Origin: Deroplatys truncata
Lineage: Eukaryota > Arthropoda > Insecta > Mantodea > Mantidae
Length of the DNA: 64,000 nt
NCBI GenBank assembly: GCA_030765065.1
Contig: CM060983.1
Span: 46,932,067-46,996,066 of the forward strand
Direction: 5' to 3'
Shown here: in pieces, positions 34,211-43,399 of the stretch
Numbering within the stretch: position 1 is the first letter of the stretch
How the letters are laid out: each line of letters opens with the position of its first letter
Translations under genes and position numbers: made by a program
Notes under the pieces: model-generated
Seen by the model: the letters and a program-made list of their open reading frames with translations, nothing else
What the model was told of the DNA's origin: nothing
The model's database searches: none

Positions 34211-34410
34211 ATAACTAATATGATTTTCCGGGCTGTTATGCCGTGGTCTGCTGAAGAAAGATTTCCCAGACGTTTCGTCCACAACTGCGGTGGACATCTT
34301 CAGTGGCGCGGACGAAGTCTTCTCGGTGAAAGTATCGCAGCGTCTGATGCGTTGGCCGTTAGTGCCGCTCTCTTTATAGTGTGGGCGCTCTCTGCTGATT
34401 GGCCCGCTGG
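34211..34410 (-). repeat. Penelope terminal repeat (pLTR), downstream copy
   Basis: 200 bp, inverse of 36695-36894 with two mismatches. It encodes the last residues of the ORF and holds a hammerhead-like core on the ORF strand. Confidence 0.9.
34265..34309 (-). ncRNA. Hammerhead ribozyme motif (ORF-strand copy)
   Basis: On the minus strand the order is GCGCCA, CTGAAGA, stem II GTCCAC/GTGGAC, GAAACGTC, TGG. CUGANGA and GAAA are the invariant hammerhead core. ACGU right after GAA is self-complementary, giving a two-base-pair stem III that would form between two copies. CCA/TGG closes the base of stem I, and cleavage would follow the GUC. Hammerheads with such minimal stem III are known from Penelope-like elements. 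The ORF stop codon TGA (34300-34302) lies inside CTGAAGA. Confidence 0.7.
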
Positions 34411-36912
34411 TATGAGGGGGCTGGCGCCGGCTGTGTTGTTGCTCTCTTCTGATTGGCTCGCAGTGTTTTTCGGTTTTGTATGACCTTTCTTGTTTTTGAT
34501 GACTAGATGCCAGTTACTGTTGAGTTTCAATGCTTCTTTCCTATTGAAATTATTGGGATGTTTATAAATCTCTATTGCTTCGCGTTGTAGCCGGGTATGG
34601 TAATGCTTTATGGAGGAAAGAATGTTGGTGTCCTGAAATCTAATAATGTGTTCGCCCTCGGCTTCAATGGCATGTTCGGCGACTGCCGATTTTTCTGTAT
34701 GGCCCAGGCGGCAGTTTCTTTTGTGTTCGCTAAGTCTGGTGTTTGCGCTCCGCTGTGTGGTACCAATGTACACTGAACCACAGGAACAAGGAATACGGTA
34801 AACACCGGCCGATGACAGGGGATCTCGGGGGTCTTTGGAAGAGCGCAGTAGGCTGTTTAATTGTCTTGTAGGTTTGAATACTGTTTTGACGTTATGACGT
34901 TGAAGTATATGTTCAATACGGTCAGTGACATTTCTGAAATATGGCAGAAAGACAATGGACTTGCTTTTGGGTTGGTCCTGAGTAACCGGTCGGGGCTTGG
35001 CCGGACGGCAGGCTCTTCTCACCTCTTGGACTGAATAACCATTTGATTGTAGAGCTGTTTCCAGGTGTCGGATTTCTTGTGGAAGTAAGTGTGGTTCACA
35101 AATACGGGAAGCACGGTTTGCGAGTGTCTTAATCATAGCACGTTTTTGTCTAGGATGGTGGTTGGAGTTCTTGTTAAGGTAACGGTCTGTGTGTGTGGGT
35201 TTGCGGTAGACAGTATGACCCAGCGTGCCGTCAGCCTTCCTGCTAACGAGTACATCTAGAAAGGCTAGTTGGCCATCCTTTTCTTGTTCCATTATGAACT
35301 GTATACGCTGATTGATGCTATTTAGATGTAACAAAAAATCTTGAAGAGCTTGTTCACCATGGGGCCAGATGACGAAGGTGTCATCCACATAGCGGAACCA
35401 GGCTGTTGGTTTGAGTGGAGCTGAGTTTAGTGCCTTTGACTCAAATGCCTCCATGAAGAAATTGGCCACAACAGGGCTAAGGGGGCTGCCCATGGCAACA
35501 CCGTCTATTTGCTCGTAGAATGACCGGTTCCACTGGAAATAAGTGGTAGTCAGGACATGGTGAAAAAGTGTAATGATATCATCAGAGAAGATGGGTTGTA
35601 ACAACTTCAGAGTTTCTTGTACTGGAACCATGGTGAATAGAGACACAACGTCAAAACTAATTAGTAAATCCTTAGGTAGCAATTTGAGGTTGCGGAGAAT
35701 TTGAATGAAATGAGTAGAGTCTTTGATGAAAGAGTCGGACAAGCCGACATGGGGTTGTAGAAGACCGGTTAGGTATTTAGCTATGTCGTCTGTGGGAGAA
35801 CCAATACCACTAACAATGGGCCTGAGCGGAACATCTGGTTTATGGATCTTGGGTAGCCCGTAAAGTCTAGGCGGCTGAGCTTCGGACTTGGTAAGGCGGC
35901 GTTTGTCTTCCTTCGAAAGCGAGGAGTTCTTGATCAAAAGATTAGTTTTCCGTAGAATACGGGCTGTCGGATCACGTTTAATCTTATGGTAGGTTGCTGG
36001 TTGCAGGAGTTCAGAGATTTTCTGTTGATAGTCTTGTTGGTTAAGAATAACTGTGGCATTACCCTTGTCCGCTGAGCAAACAATGATGTCTCGGTTGGAG
36101 TTCAGCTTTTTTAATGCAGTTCTCTCATGATTGGTTAAATTACTGGTAGGAGGTTTGGCCTTCTCGAGAACCCTGGCAGATTCCCGGCGAATTTCATCAG
36201 CTGCAAGCCTTGGCAGAACTCGTATTCCTGCTTCAATGTGAGAAATGATGTCTTCAACTGGCAACGTTGGAGTGACAACAGCGTAGTTACCTCCTTTAGC
36301 AAGGAGTGACGTTTCAGCAGGTGACAGCTGGTGATCAGATAAGTTCACTACCGTGCGGCAGTTGTTGAGAGTAGTCGGCGGTTTGATGGAGGCAGTAAGG
36401 CCATCAAACTTCTTCTTGTGACGAGTGGTCATGCTGTTGTGATTGTATGTCATAGAGCCGTAGGTGATTCTGTCAGTGTTGTCCCAATCAAAACTGTGTA
36501 GTGAGTTACTTACTTGAAGATGTAAGATGAGTAGTTGACTATTGTTGGCAGAGAGTTGTCGTCTGGTCTGATGGATGCGTTCTCGGAGCAAGGCCCGTTC
36601 AGAGCGGTTGTAAATGCGGTTGGCGGCAGCGGTGGTGAAATGTCGTTTTTGTCGTAGGAATTTAGAAATAATTCCCGAGTCTCGGCAGCGGGCCCCAGCG
36701 GGCCAATCAGCAGAGAGCGCCCACACTATAAAGAGAGCGGCACTAACGGCCAAAGCATCAGACGCTGCGATACTTTCACCGAGAAGACTTCGTCCGCGCC
36801 ACTGAAGATGTCCACCGCAGTGGTGGACGAAACGTCTGGGAAATCTTTCTTCAGCAGACCACGGCATAACAGCCCGGAAAATCATATTAGTTATAAAAAG
36901 AACTCTGTTCAA
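34300..36912 (-). CDS. Penelope-like reverse transcriptase with GIY-YIG endonuclease, 870 codons, intact
   Basis: Reverse transcriptase-endonuclease that copies the element RNA into chromosomal DNA. Residues about 350-369 hold LYGLPKIHKP...RPIVSG. SFDVVSLFTMVP (about 419-430) carries the first catalytic Asp. GVAMGSPLSPVVANFFME is at about 471-488. RYVDDTFVIW (about 507-516) is the YxDD box. FLDVLVSRK and VYRKPTHTDRYLN follow. The C-terminus has a GIY-YIG nuclease: GVYRIPCSCGSVYIGTTQR at about 703-721, then RLSEHKRNCR and AVAEHA. All signature residues are present with no stop. Residues 1 to about 73 translate the inverted terminal repeat, so the true start is probably internal, for example Met154 or a non-repeat start nearby. 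The last 35 or so residues also come from the terminal repeat. Length is typical of endonuclease-bearing Penelope proteins. Confidence 0.92.
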   Translation of the reverse strand: MNRVLFITNMIFRAVMPWSAEERFPRRFVHHCGGHLQWRGRSLLGESIAASDALAVSAALFIVWALSADWPAGARCRDSGIISKFLRQKRHFTTAAANRIYNRSERALLRERIHQTRRQLSANNSQLLILHLQVSNSLHSFDWDNTDRITYGSMTYNHNSMTTRHKKKFDGLTASIKPPTTLNNCRTVVNLSDHQLSPAETSLLAKGGNYAVVTPTLPVEDIISHIEAGIRVLPRLAADEIRRESARVLEKAKPPTSNLTNHERTALKKLNSNRDIIVCSADKGNATVILNQQDYQQKISELLQPATYHKIKRDPTARILRKTNLLIKNSSLSKEDKRRLTKSEAQPPRLYGLPKIHKPDVPLRPIVSGIGSPTDDIAKYLTGLLQPHVGLSDSFIKDSTHFIQILRNLKLLPKDLLISFDVVSLFTMVPVQETLKLLQPIFSDDIITLFHHVLTTTYFQWNRSFYEQIDGVAMGSPLSPVVANFFMEAFESKALNSAPLKPTAWFRYVDDTFVIWPHGEQALQDFLLHLNSINQRIQFIMEQEKDGQLAFLDVLVSRKADGTLGHTVYRKPTHTDRYLNKNSNHHPRQKRAMIKTLANRASRICEPHLLPQEIRHLETALQSNGYSVQEVRRACRPAKPRPVTQDQPKSKSIVFLPYFRNVTDRIEHILQRHNVKTVFKPTRQLNSLLRSSKDPRDPLSSAGVYRIPCSCGSVYIGTTQRSANTRLSEHKRNCRLGHTEKSAVAEHAIEAEGEHIIRFQDTNILSSIKHYHTRLQREAIEIYKHPNNFNRKEALKLNSNWHLVIKNKKGHTKPKNTASQSEESNNTAGASPLIPAGQSAESAHTIKRAALTANASDAAILSPRRLRPRH
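36695..36894 (+). repeat. Penelope terminal repeat (pLTR), upstream inverted copy
   Basis: 200 bp, opposed to the downstream copy. It lies across the beginning of the long open frame and supplies its first 70 or so codons in antisense. Mismatches with the other copy lie in the CCAAAGCATC/CCAACGCATC block and in the stem II loop. Confidence 0.9.
36797..36840 (+). ncRNA. Hammerhead ribozyme motif (plus-strand copy)
   Basis: GCGCCA, CTGAAGA (36802-36808), stem II GTCCACC/GGTGGAC around GCAGT, GAAACGTC (36829-36836), TGGG. Same core as the minus copy with a stem II one pair longer. It points out of the element toward the LINE-3 3' side, opposite to the ORF strand. Confidence 0.68.
36893..36908. 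repeat. Target-site duplication of the Penelope element, right copy
   Basis: Exact copy of 34161-34176. LINE-3 coding resumes immediately after it in the correct frame. Confidence 0.9.
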
Positions 36913-37394
36913 AAAAGTAAGGAAAGAGACGATCCTGAAGTTTTATATGGTATTGGCTGTGCCTGTGTTGCTTTATGGTGCAGAAACCTGCACTTTAATA
37001 ACTAGTATGAAAAAAGAATTTACGCAGAGAGATACGATTGTTGAGACCATTGACAGGGTACCGATTGCAGGATCATAAAAGAAACTAGGAAATTATGGGA
37101 ATAATAGAGAAGATAGACCAACATAAAAAACAAATAGCATGAGCAGGGAGGATGACTGCATTGCTAAAGAACTTTATGAATATAGACCTCAAGGGAGAAG
37201 AAATGTTGGACGTCCTAGGAAGAGATGGATGAATCAATTATGAATTGCTTGGTTTTGGAATAGACAAGCACTGTCTAACCCGAATTGTATGTGAAGATGA
37301 GAGATAATTACATACCAATGTGATAACATTCTATGTTCTACTTAATTTTATTTGTTTCTATACCTTACAAATCAGAAGTCGGAGCTTTTTTCGT

Positions 37395-37735
37395 GGTGTC
37401 CTTCAGGCGCTAAGTGAAATACGGATTGGATATTTAATAACACGACCTAAAGTTCCCCCTTACGTCTAAAACAATAGTAAAAATGAAAAATAGTGGTAAT
37501 ACCGACAATGAAAGCAGGTAGACTGGACGACACTCTAATGCAATCTGCACGGCACGAAGCAGAAGATCCAGTTGCTATGCGCTAGGGTCTCTGTGGACAC
37601 GACGAAGAGGGTGGTTACAGGGATGAGACCTTGAAGACTAACTGTCCGCCATTCCTCGACCTAAGAGTTCCCCTAGCAGATCCGTCGCGATATGATCCTG
37701 TAATTAAAGTGAGGTAAAATAAATAGAGTAATAAA
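37395..37735 (+). repeat. Repeat family C
   Basis: Shares TTTAATAACACGACCTAAAG, AAACAATAGTAAAAATGAAA, GGCACGAAGCAGAAGATCC, GATGAGACCTTGAAGACTAA and the tail AGTGAGGTAAAATAAATAGA with the copies at 10720 and 44325. Confidence 0.6.
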
Positions 37736-38572
37736 TAATTCAAAAAGCAATTGCGAATCAGCTGCGACAATCCTGCAACAATTTCATTTCTAAGAGATTT
37801 GTATAGTATACCGTGATTGATTCAAACTGACGGGATTGGTAAATATTAAATGCCTGGCCCATGAAATAAATAGTTACCTAAATATCTGTACTGCTCTATA
37901 ATATCTGTATCTGATCGGCCTTCATATATTATTAGATAAACGTGGGTGTAAAATTAAACGATGTACGATATTTGCTTCAGTGGTGCATGGACGAAAATAG
38001 AAAGTCAATCTTATCGTGCTGAATATCTAATAAAATATCCATCTGACACGCTAACTTATCGTTGCCAACTTGAACATTATGGTTAGTTCACATGACCAGC
38101 TTAAAGAGCCCTGGCAGCACAGAAATCCGTGTAAACAAAAGCATTTGTATCAATCCGCACACAGTGGCGTGGAATTGGTCAGGGAATGACGTCAATTACT
38201 CGCAGCTGTGTAACATGCCACAGTGTAATCAGGTAACATTTGTCACTGATACAGGTTCTCTGTCCATTATGCTAAATTGTCTGGCTATCGACAGAGGTCG
38301 CTAAATGGACCACTTTCCTACACAAGTTTTAAATGCACGTGCGTTTAATTTGATTTAGAAGCGAGTAAAATTCCTATAGAAAACAAAGTTAGCAGCTTAA
38401 GAAGAGATTAAATGGCAAAAATTGCCACAAAATAGTAGATTATGATACAGAGGGTTAAACCATTTTTAACACGTGTAGCATACACTATTTTTTTAGACAG
38501 CGCTCGAGTTTGTAAAATATTAATAATATTATATTCATCGATTCTTGAAACAAGAGACATGACGGAAACAAA
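37736..38572. other. No gene recognised
   Basis: AT-rich with short frames only (38092-38304 and 38442-38660), no domains and no shared repeats. Confidence 0.45.
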
Positions 38573-39401
38573 TCTGATGTGTTACACTCACATGACTTTC
38601 TCTACTCTTGTACAAATATTTTTACAAACGCTTATTCCCCATATGCTTCATGTTAATTGAAATATCGAGATGTTAATCTTATTGCTATTTTTTTTTTGTT
38701 GATGCAAGGGGAATTGGTAGGCTTTAAGCGATAGTCAACTATTTTAAGAGCTGGTTGCTATTTGGAGTATTCCATTTTCTTTACATTACCAGGACAAAAA
38801 AATTAATAACGAATTTCTACTTGAGAAAAAGTATAAGTATTGGAAAATTTAAGGGAATAACAAGCAATATCTCGAAAATGGTTCACTCAACGAAAAAAAG
38901 GGAAAAGATATAAATTGTGTATTTTAACGCGATCTACATTTTTATATAGTAAAATTTTGTCTATCTCTTATGGTTTACCAGTTATGCAAAAGTCGTTCAC
39001 AATGAAGAATACTTTTGGAGACATTCCCAGAAAATTCAAGATATACATTTTATTTGTCATGAAAGTATCCTAAATATATGATATTTTAATCAAAATCGTT
39101 AGAGCAATTTTTGAGAAAATTAAAATTTTAGAAAAATGTTCCATGTAAAGGGTAATCTGGGGTGGGGGGATTTTCTTGAAAACCTTCGTGTCGCATCTCT
39201 GGAAGATACTGAACCTAAATACCAAGTTTGGTGTTTATCCGACTGTTCGTTTCTGAGTTATGCTGTTCACAGACACACACACGGACGTTTCCAAAAATGT
39301 TTTTTTTTGGATTCAGGGATCTCAAAACATATATTTCCGAAATCTAATTTTTGGGTGGAATACAATACTTCCCCTACTTACTATACGTAATAGAGAAAGT
39401 A
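38573..39401 (+). mobile_element. Family A element
   Basis: Head TCTGATGTGTTACACTCACA, tail CTATACGTAATAGAGAAAGTA. All blocks are in order with a short CA tract (about 39273-39283) and a small loss near the tail (TTCCGAAATC). The 84-codon frame at 39136-39390 is one of the recurring false frames of the family. Confidence 0.85.
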
Positions 39402-40689
39402 AAAAAGTGAGGTGTCAGATGCATTGTTGATTCACTAGCAGTCATTTTCAGTGAAATTATTTTCGACAAGTTTTACCTTACACCAGGCAATGGAGCGATT
39501 AAATGGCATATCATATTGCTTTCTGGATTTTTTGGTTAAGCAGATACTTCTATAATTTCACCTGGCTCTTCCATTTTAGCTTCTTCTGAACTCATAATTT
39601 TCATTATTTAATCTTTATGTAGGTTATAAAAGAATAACGTTTTCTATAAAAGAAAGCAAAAAGCTGCCAATATAATGTATAGGTTAACTCTGCAACGAAG
39701 TAAGATAAATTGAAGTATGACGATTTGTATTGTTAACAGATAATGCGAGCGCTATGAGAAATTAATCATGTAAAAGGATATAATGAAAAGTAGAACCTAA
39801 TCAAACAAAGTCGAGTTGTTAAAGATGTGCAAATACAAAGCGTAATTGCCATGTGATTGGACTTGAAACCAACGTTGGTCAGTAGTGTGATAATCAAAGG
39901 CATTTAGCTTGTGTACACTGTGTTAGAAGTTCTACTTTTGGCCATGTCTAAGAATGACATTTTTAGTTTTTGTGCAATATCATAACTTAGAATTTCCACT
40001 TTAGTTTTATGTTATACCACTGTTGTTATAATATTTATATTTTAAATATATTATTAAAATAGTACCGCAGCTGTCATTTTCTGCTGATTTCTGCACCACT
40101 TCGTGCAAAAAGTCTTAACTCCTAAACTCTTGGGACAGAGAGGTATACTTTAGTCCGTGTTTTAGGGGAAGTTTTACTCAACAAATTGGCATTACTGTTA
40201 AGTATGGAGCTTCTGTGTGCGCAAGACATGTGGTTTCTTTGTTTGTAAATATCTGAGTTTGGTTTCTTCCATTTTTGTTTTGAACAGTTATTCCTATGAA
40301 GACATTTTCTGGTATAAATGGCCTGTTTTGTCCGAAGCTATTTAAGATAACTAAATTACATTTTGGGATCATAAAAAGATCATCTAAAGATGTTGTGGAT
40401 TTACTTTGGAGTTAATAAATTCGTTGATTATTTTTAAAAAAAATAATTGCTCTTACATATTAATCAAAGAAAAAGTCCTGTCTTCTTCATATCCAAACTT
40501 GATGGATCAAAGTAGATCAGTGAATTTAGAAAGCATTCATTTATATACTGTAAAACTCTGATTTCCTAAACGTTTTTGAGATTTAGCAGATTTAACATTA
40601 AGGGATAGGACTTTTAATAACCCATTTAGTAACTGTTCTGTCTACTATATGTCACGGCATAATCCGTTCAGTTGAATACATCATAGTTC
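39402..40689. other. No gene recognised
   Basis: About 1.3 kb with no repeat that I can match within the window. A 64-codon minus frame (40178-40372) shows no recognisable domain. Confidence 0.45.
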
Positions 40690-41060
40690 TTCTTTCTCTG
40701 TTTAACCTCCTCTTATTTAGAAATTACACCCCCCAGGACTTACAGGCGGGTGCCTGGGATCAGAGGCCCGTCGAGAAGCAGACACTCATGGATCAGACAG
40801 AATATCCAGGATGGATTATCAGCCCAATACCTGGGTATGGGAGGAAGGAAGTAGATGAAACGAAATGATGGTGAAATGGATTAAAGGAAAGGTGATGATG
40901 GAGCAGTTGGTGGAATGAATGGCGGGGGAACCTGGAGAACCCGGAGAAAACCCGCCCAGACGCCGCTTTGTCCACCACAAATCCCACATACGAGTCCCTG
41001 GGATTGAACCCGGGCCGCCTCGGTGAGAGGCAAGCGGTCTAACCACTCGGCCACATTCGA
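40690..41060 (-). mobile_element. SINE family S2, minus strand, full head
   Basis: On the minus strand: GTGGCCGAGTGGTTAGACCG (A box), GCCCGGGTTCAATCCCAGGG (B box), TTTGTGGTGGACAAAGCGGC, CATTCCACCAACTGCTCC, CTGGATATTCTGTCTGATCC, then a 3' part ending with AAACAGAGAAAGAAG. The tRNA-like head resembles a type II (Leu/Ser-like) tRNA start. Two minus frames over it are by-products. Confidence 0.8.
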
Positions 41061-41119
41061 AATACCACACTTAAATTTACACAATTACGGCGTACGATGA
41101 TGTCTATGCTTCTACAAAT

Positions 41120-41400
41120 CGAGACCGACATGGGTAGCCGGGATCGTAAAGGCACGGACTCGTGAACGATAGGTCTGCGGTTCTAATCCCCCCAGGACCG
41201 TTCTCCCTGACTGAGATGTTTTCTAGGTTTTCCTTAGTCCTCATTACTGGCAAACGCGGGGAGGTACCCCAAACGTAGACGTGAAAGGTTTCCTTCCCTT
41301 TCCCAGTTATCATTTTATTTCATGTAATAGTGTCACGCCTTTGTTGCTGTACGCAGTATGAACGGGCATTAAACACTACTAAAATCTAAAAATCCAGTTT
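41120..41400 (+). mobile_element. SINE family S5
   Basis: GGGTAGCCGGGATCG start, CACGGACTCGTGAACG, B box GCGGTTCTAATCCCCC, TTCTCCCTGACTGAG, then TATCATTTTATTTCATGTAA and a GAACGGGCATTAAACACTAC end. It matches 8483-8727 with some indels and keeps the better B box. Confidence 0.7.
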
Positions 41401-41866
41401 CATGACTGTACAGGATGGTTAACAGTGAGTGATGTTTCAGAAATCATCCGCGTGGCATGGCAGCACTATCGTGCATAGGAGACAAAATGGTGGTCACGCT
41501 ACAACAACGTGCTTAGTGTGTCGTATGGTGTGTGAAATATGTCATATGAGACGTGTGGGCCCTCAGTTCTCCAAATAATGCTTATGCTTGTTACTCACAT
41601 GAAATGTGCAGCATAACTACATGAAGTGCTTTGATGTAGCATAATTACGAATCTCGTCTCATGTTTGCTGTCATGATGTTTGAGAGGCAGGAAGCGGACT
41701 GTCAGGTTAAATCGGTGCATGTTCACGGACAAAGCCACTTGCTATGCGTTATTTCTGAAACGGTTAATACCACGAAAAATGTTGCATAACACAAATTATA
41801 TACTTTAATGAACTTTCATTTTTAATGGAGAACTTTGTTGTCATCGGATGTTATCCTGTTGCATGA
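41401..41866. other. No gene recognised
   Basis: A possible weak family B remnant at 41760-41850 (TGTTGCATAACACAAATTAT), otherwise nothing. Confidence 0.35.
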
Positions 41867-42954
41867 TGAGACAGTGTTTTTAACACTTAAATAATATCAG
41901 TCTAATTATGTAATATAAAATATAATAACAGCCCGTCTTAAAGCAATGTGTGTATAATATAATACATAAAATGTATGTAACCGTCATTATATTAATGTTT
42001 ATATTATTGTATACATGTGTAATAATGTTATGTGAATGTATTACGTAATTTAATAATGTAGGAGCTGTGAGAATATAGGTCAAAGTTGCTAACAATGGGG
42101 TAACCTTGAGGCAATAATGAATTGCAAAGTTTAATAATCCTACTAGTAATTCTTGGAAACAATAATGTAATATTTTTAAAACAGTTTATAAATAGCCAAT
42201 CAGCAACTAGAACGGCTAAAAGTTAAATAAAGGTATTCTATTGGAGTAGGATTAGTCAATCAGAGACTTTAAATAGATGAAATTTGCAAATTCAGGCGGT
42301 AGAAGTCATTTACTAGTAGACAGCGTTCCAAACCGCGTTCCTGAACAATTAATTACGTATCCAGTATGAGACATATAACATTCATTACGGGAGTATGTTG
42401 TAAAGTTTACGTGTTAAAAGTGCAAGTAATTAATAAATAATCTCACAGCTCTCTATATCAGTGAAGTGTTATTTTATCGTGTGAAGCATTAATAAATGGA
42501 GTGAAGTAAAAATTATAATTTGTGTAAGCCTACATTCTTTACTCGCATCACCCCCTGCAAAGAGACACATGTTTCTACAAATTAATACTGACGCAGCCGA
42601 GGCAAATATAAATATATATAATATTTAAAGAAAACATTAAAATACAAAGTTGATTCCTAAACTTAGGCCGAAGGCCACCGGAAACTTTGTACAATGCGTG
42701 GTTGCAACTACTTCAAGTTCGGCTACCCAACAGTCGAACTATAATACAACTTCTCCTAACAATACAAATCCTGGAATTAATTGTTCTTTCACACATGCCG
42801 TGTGTGGAAAGGTAGAATCCAATGACTGAAAAATTCAATGCCATAGCCGGGATTTCAGTCATCTGATTCTACCTTTCCAATACAAATCCTACTTAAAATT
42901 GACGTCCAAAGAGTGGTGCAAATAACGTAATAAAATAACAATATAAATACTTCA
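41867..42954 (+). mobile_element. Solo LTR, family D (copy D4), 4-bp target duplication
   Basis: Starts TGAGACAGTGTTTTTAACAC and ends AAATACTTCA, with ATGA on both sides (41863-41866, 42955-42958). Without the foldback element inserted in it, it is about 970 bp, close to D1 and D6. Contains AGCCAATCAG boxes, ATCTCACAGCTCTC and GACGCAGCCGAGGCAAAT. Confidence 0.8.
42773..42878. mobile_element. Foldback element (SINE S4 derivative), 12-bp target duplication
   Basis: AATACAAATCCT flanks it exactly (42761-42772, 42879-42890). Inside, GGAAAGGTAGAATC ... ACTGAAA is mirrored by TTTCAGT ... GATTCTACCTTTCC, a stem of about 26 bp with two mismatches around a loop of about 20 bases. It begins GGAATTAATTGTTCTTTCAC, like the larger relative at 54268. 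The length of the duplication points to retroposition. Confidence 0.8.
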
Positions 42955-43345
42955 ATGATAATGAAGGTTTGAATGGCTATTCACGAAAATTATGTCTTTT
43001 ATTTGGAAGGCCAATGTTGCATACGAATGGTATTTTAATCAAAATCGTAGTCATTTTAAAGAAGTCCAATGGCAAGAAAAATGTTTCGAGTAAAGTAATT
43101 CTTGAAGAGGGGGAACGGGGGGACTTTTTTTAAAAATATTTGCCTGGCGGTTTTAAGCAATGTCTGAAGCATGAAAAATCTATAGTTATCGGAATTCTTG
43201 TTTCCGGGTTATACTGCTTAACCCCTCCCCCCTTCACTCACACTTTCCACGTTTTGAGACTCCCTGAATCCCCCCCAAAAATTGTATTTTTAGAAAAAGG
43301 TCCATGTATGTCTGTGTGTGCTATTCCATCTATCCGCAGACAATG
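42955..43345. repeat. Diverged family B fragments
   Basis: GGTATTTTAATCAAAATCGT (plus sense) and TTGAGACTCCCTGAATCCCC with TTTTTAGAAAAAGGTCCATG (minus sense) are family B blocks in opposed orientation. This is a scrambled remnant. Confidence 0.45.
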
Positions 43346-43399
43346 TAAGTAGTTAGACTGGACTCTAAAGTAACGCAGTAATTTGTATCACAATAATGT

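Larger units (their letters stand above)
34177..36892 (-). mobile_element. Penelope-like retroelement, apparently complete
   Basis: The unit consists of a 34-bp tail, a 200-bp terminal repeat (34211-34410), one long ORF read on the minus strand, and an inverted 200-bp copy of the repeat (36695-36894). The repeats differ at two positions only. The 14-16-bp target duplication is exact, and joining the flanks restores the LINE-3 frame (AIKRTL-FKKVRK). These are signs of a young insertion. Opposed terminal repeats are one of the recognised Penelope arrangements, produced by target-primed reverse transcription of partial tandem copies. Confidence 0.9.
32231..37300 (+). mobile_element. LINE-3: broken non-LTR retrotransposon, host of three insertions
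   Basis: Coding fragments in order: IGKNIY (about 32600), the RT block SFMAFIDCEKAFHRIVRLKL (frame 32896-33087), then VLAKTDDNLKKAVWKLH (about 33895) and VIGKEFLEEVHLFNFLGCDI (about 34045). The sequence is then cut by the Penelope element inside AIKRTL and continues FKKVRKETILK, VLLYGAET (about 36960) and a GRRNVGRPRKRWMNQL end (about 37195-37245). The RT motifs are those of insect non-LTR elements. The YADD part is missing, probably deleted near the family A insertion. S1, family A and the Penelope element all interrupt it, so LINE-3 is older than all three. Confidence 0.7.

Noticed and set aside
34220..34483. 87-codon plus-strand frame at 34.2 kb
   Set aside because: Antisense of the Penelope terminal repeat; it is the same string as the artefactual N-terminus of the long ORF.
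36614..37005. Small plus-strand frames near 36.6-37.0 kb
   Set aside because: These are translations of the inverted Penelope terminal repeat and repeat the C-terminal residues of the main ORF.
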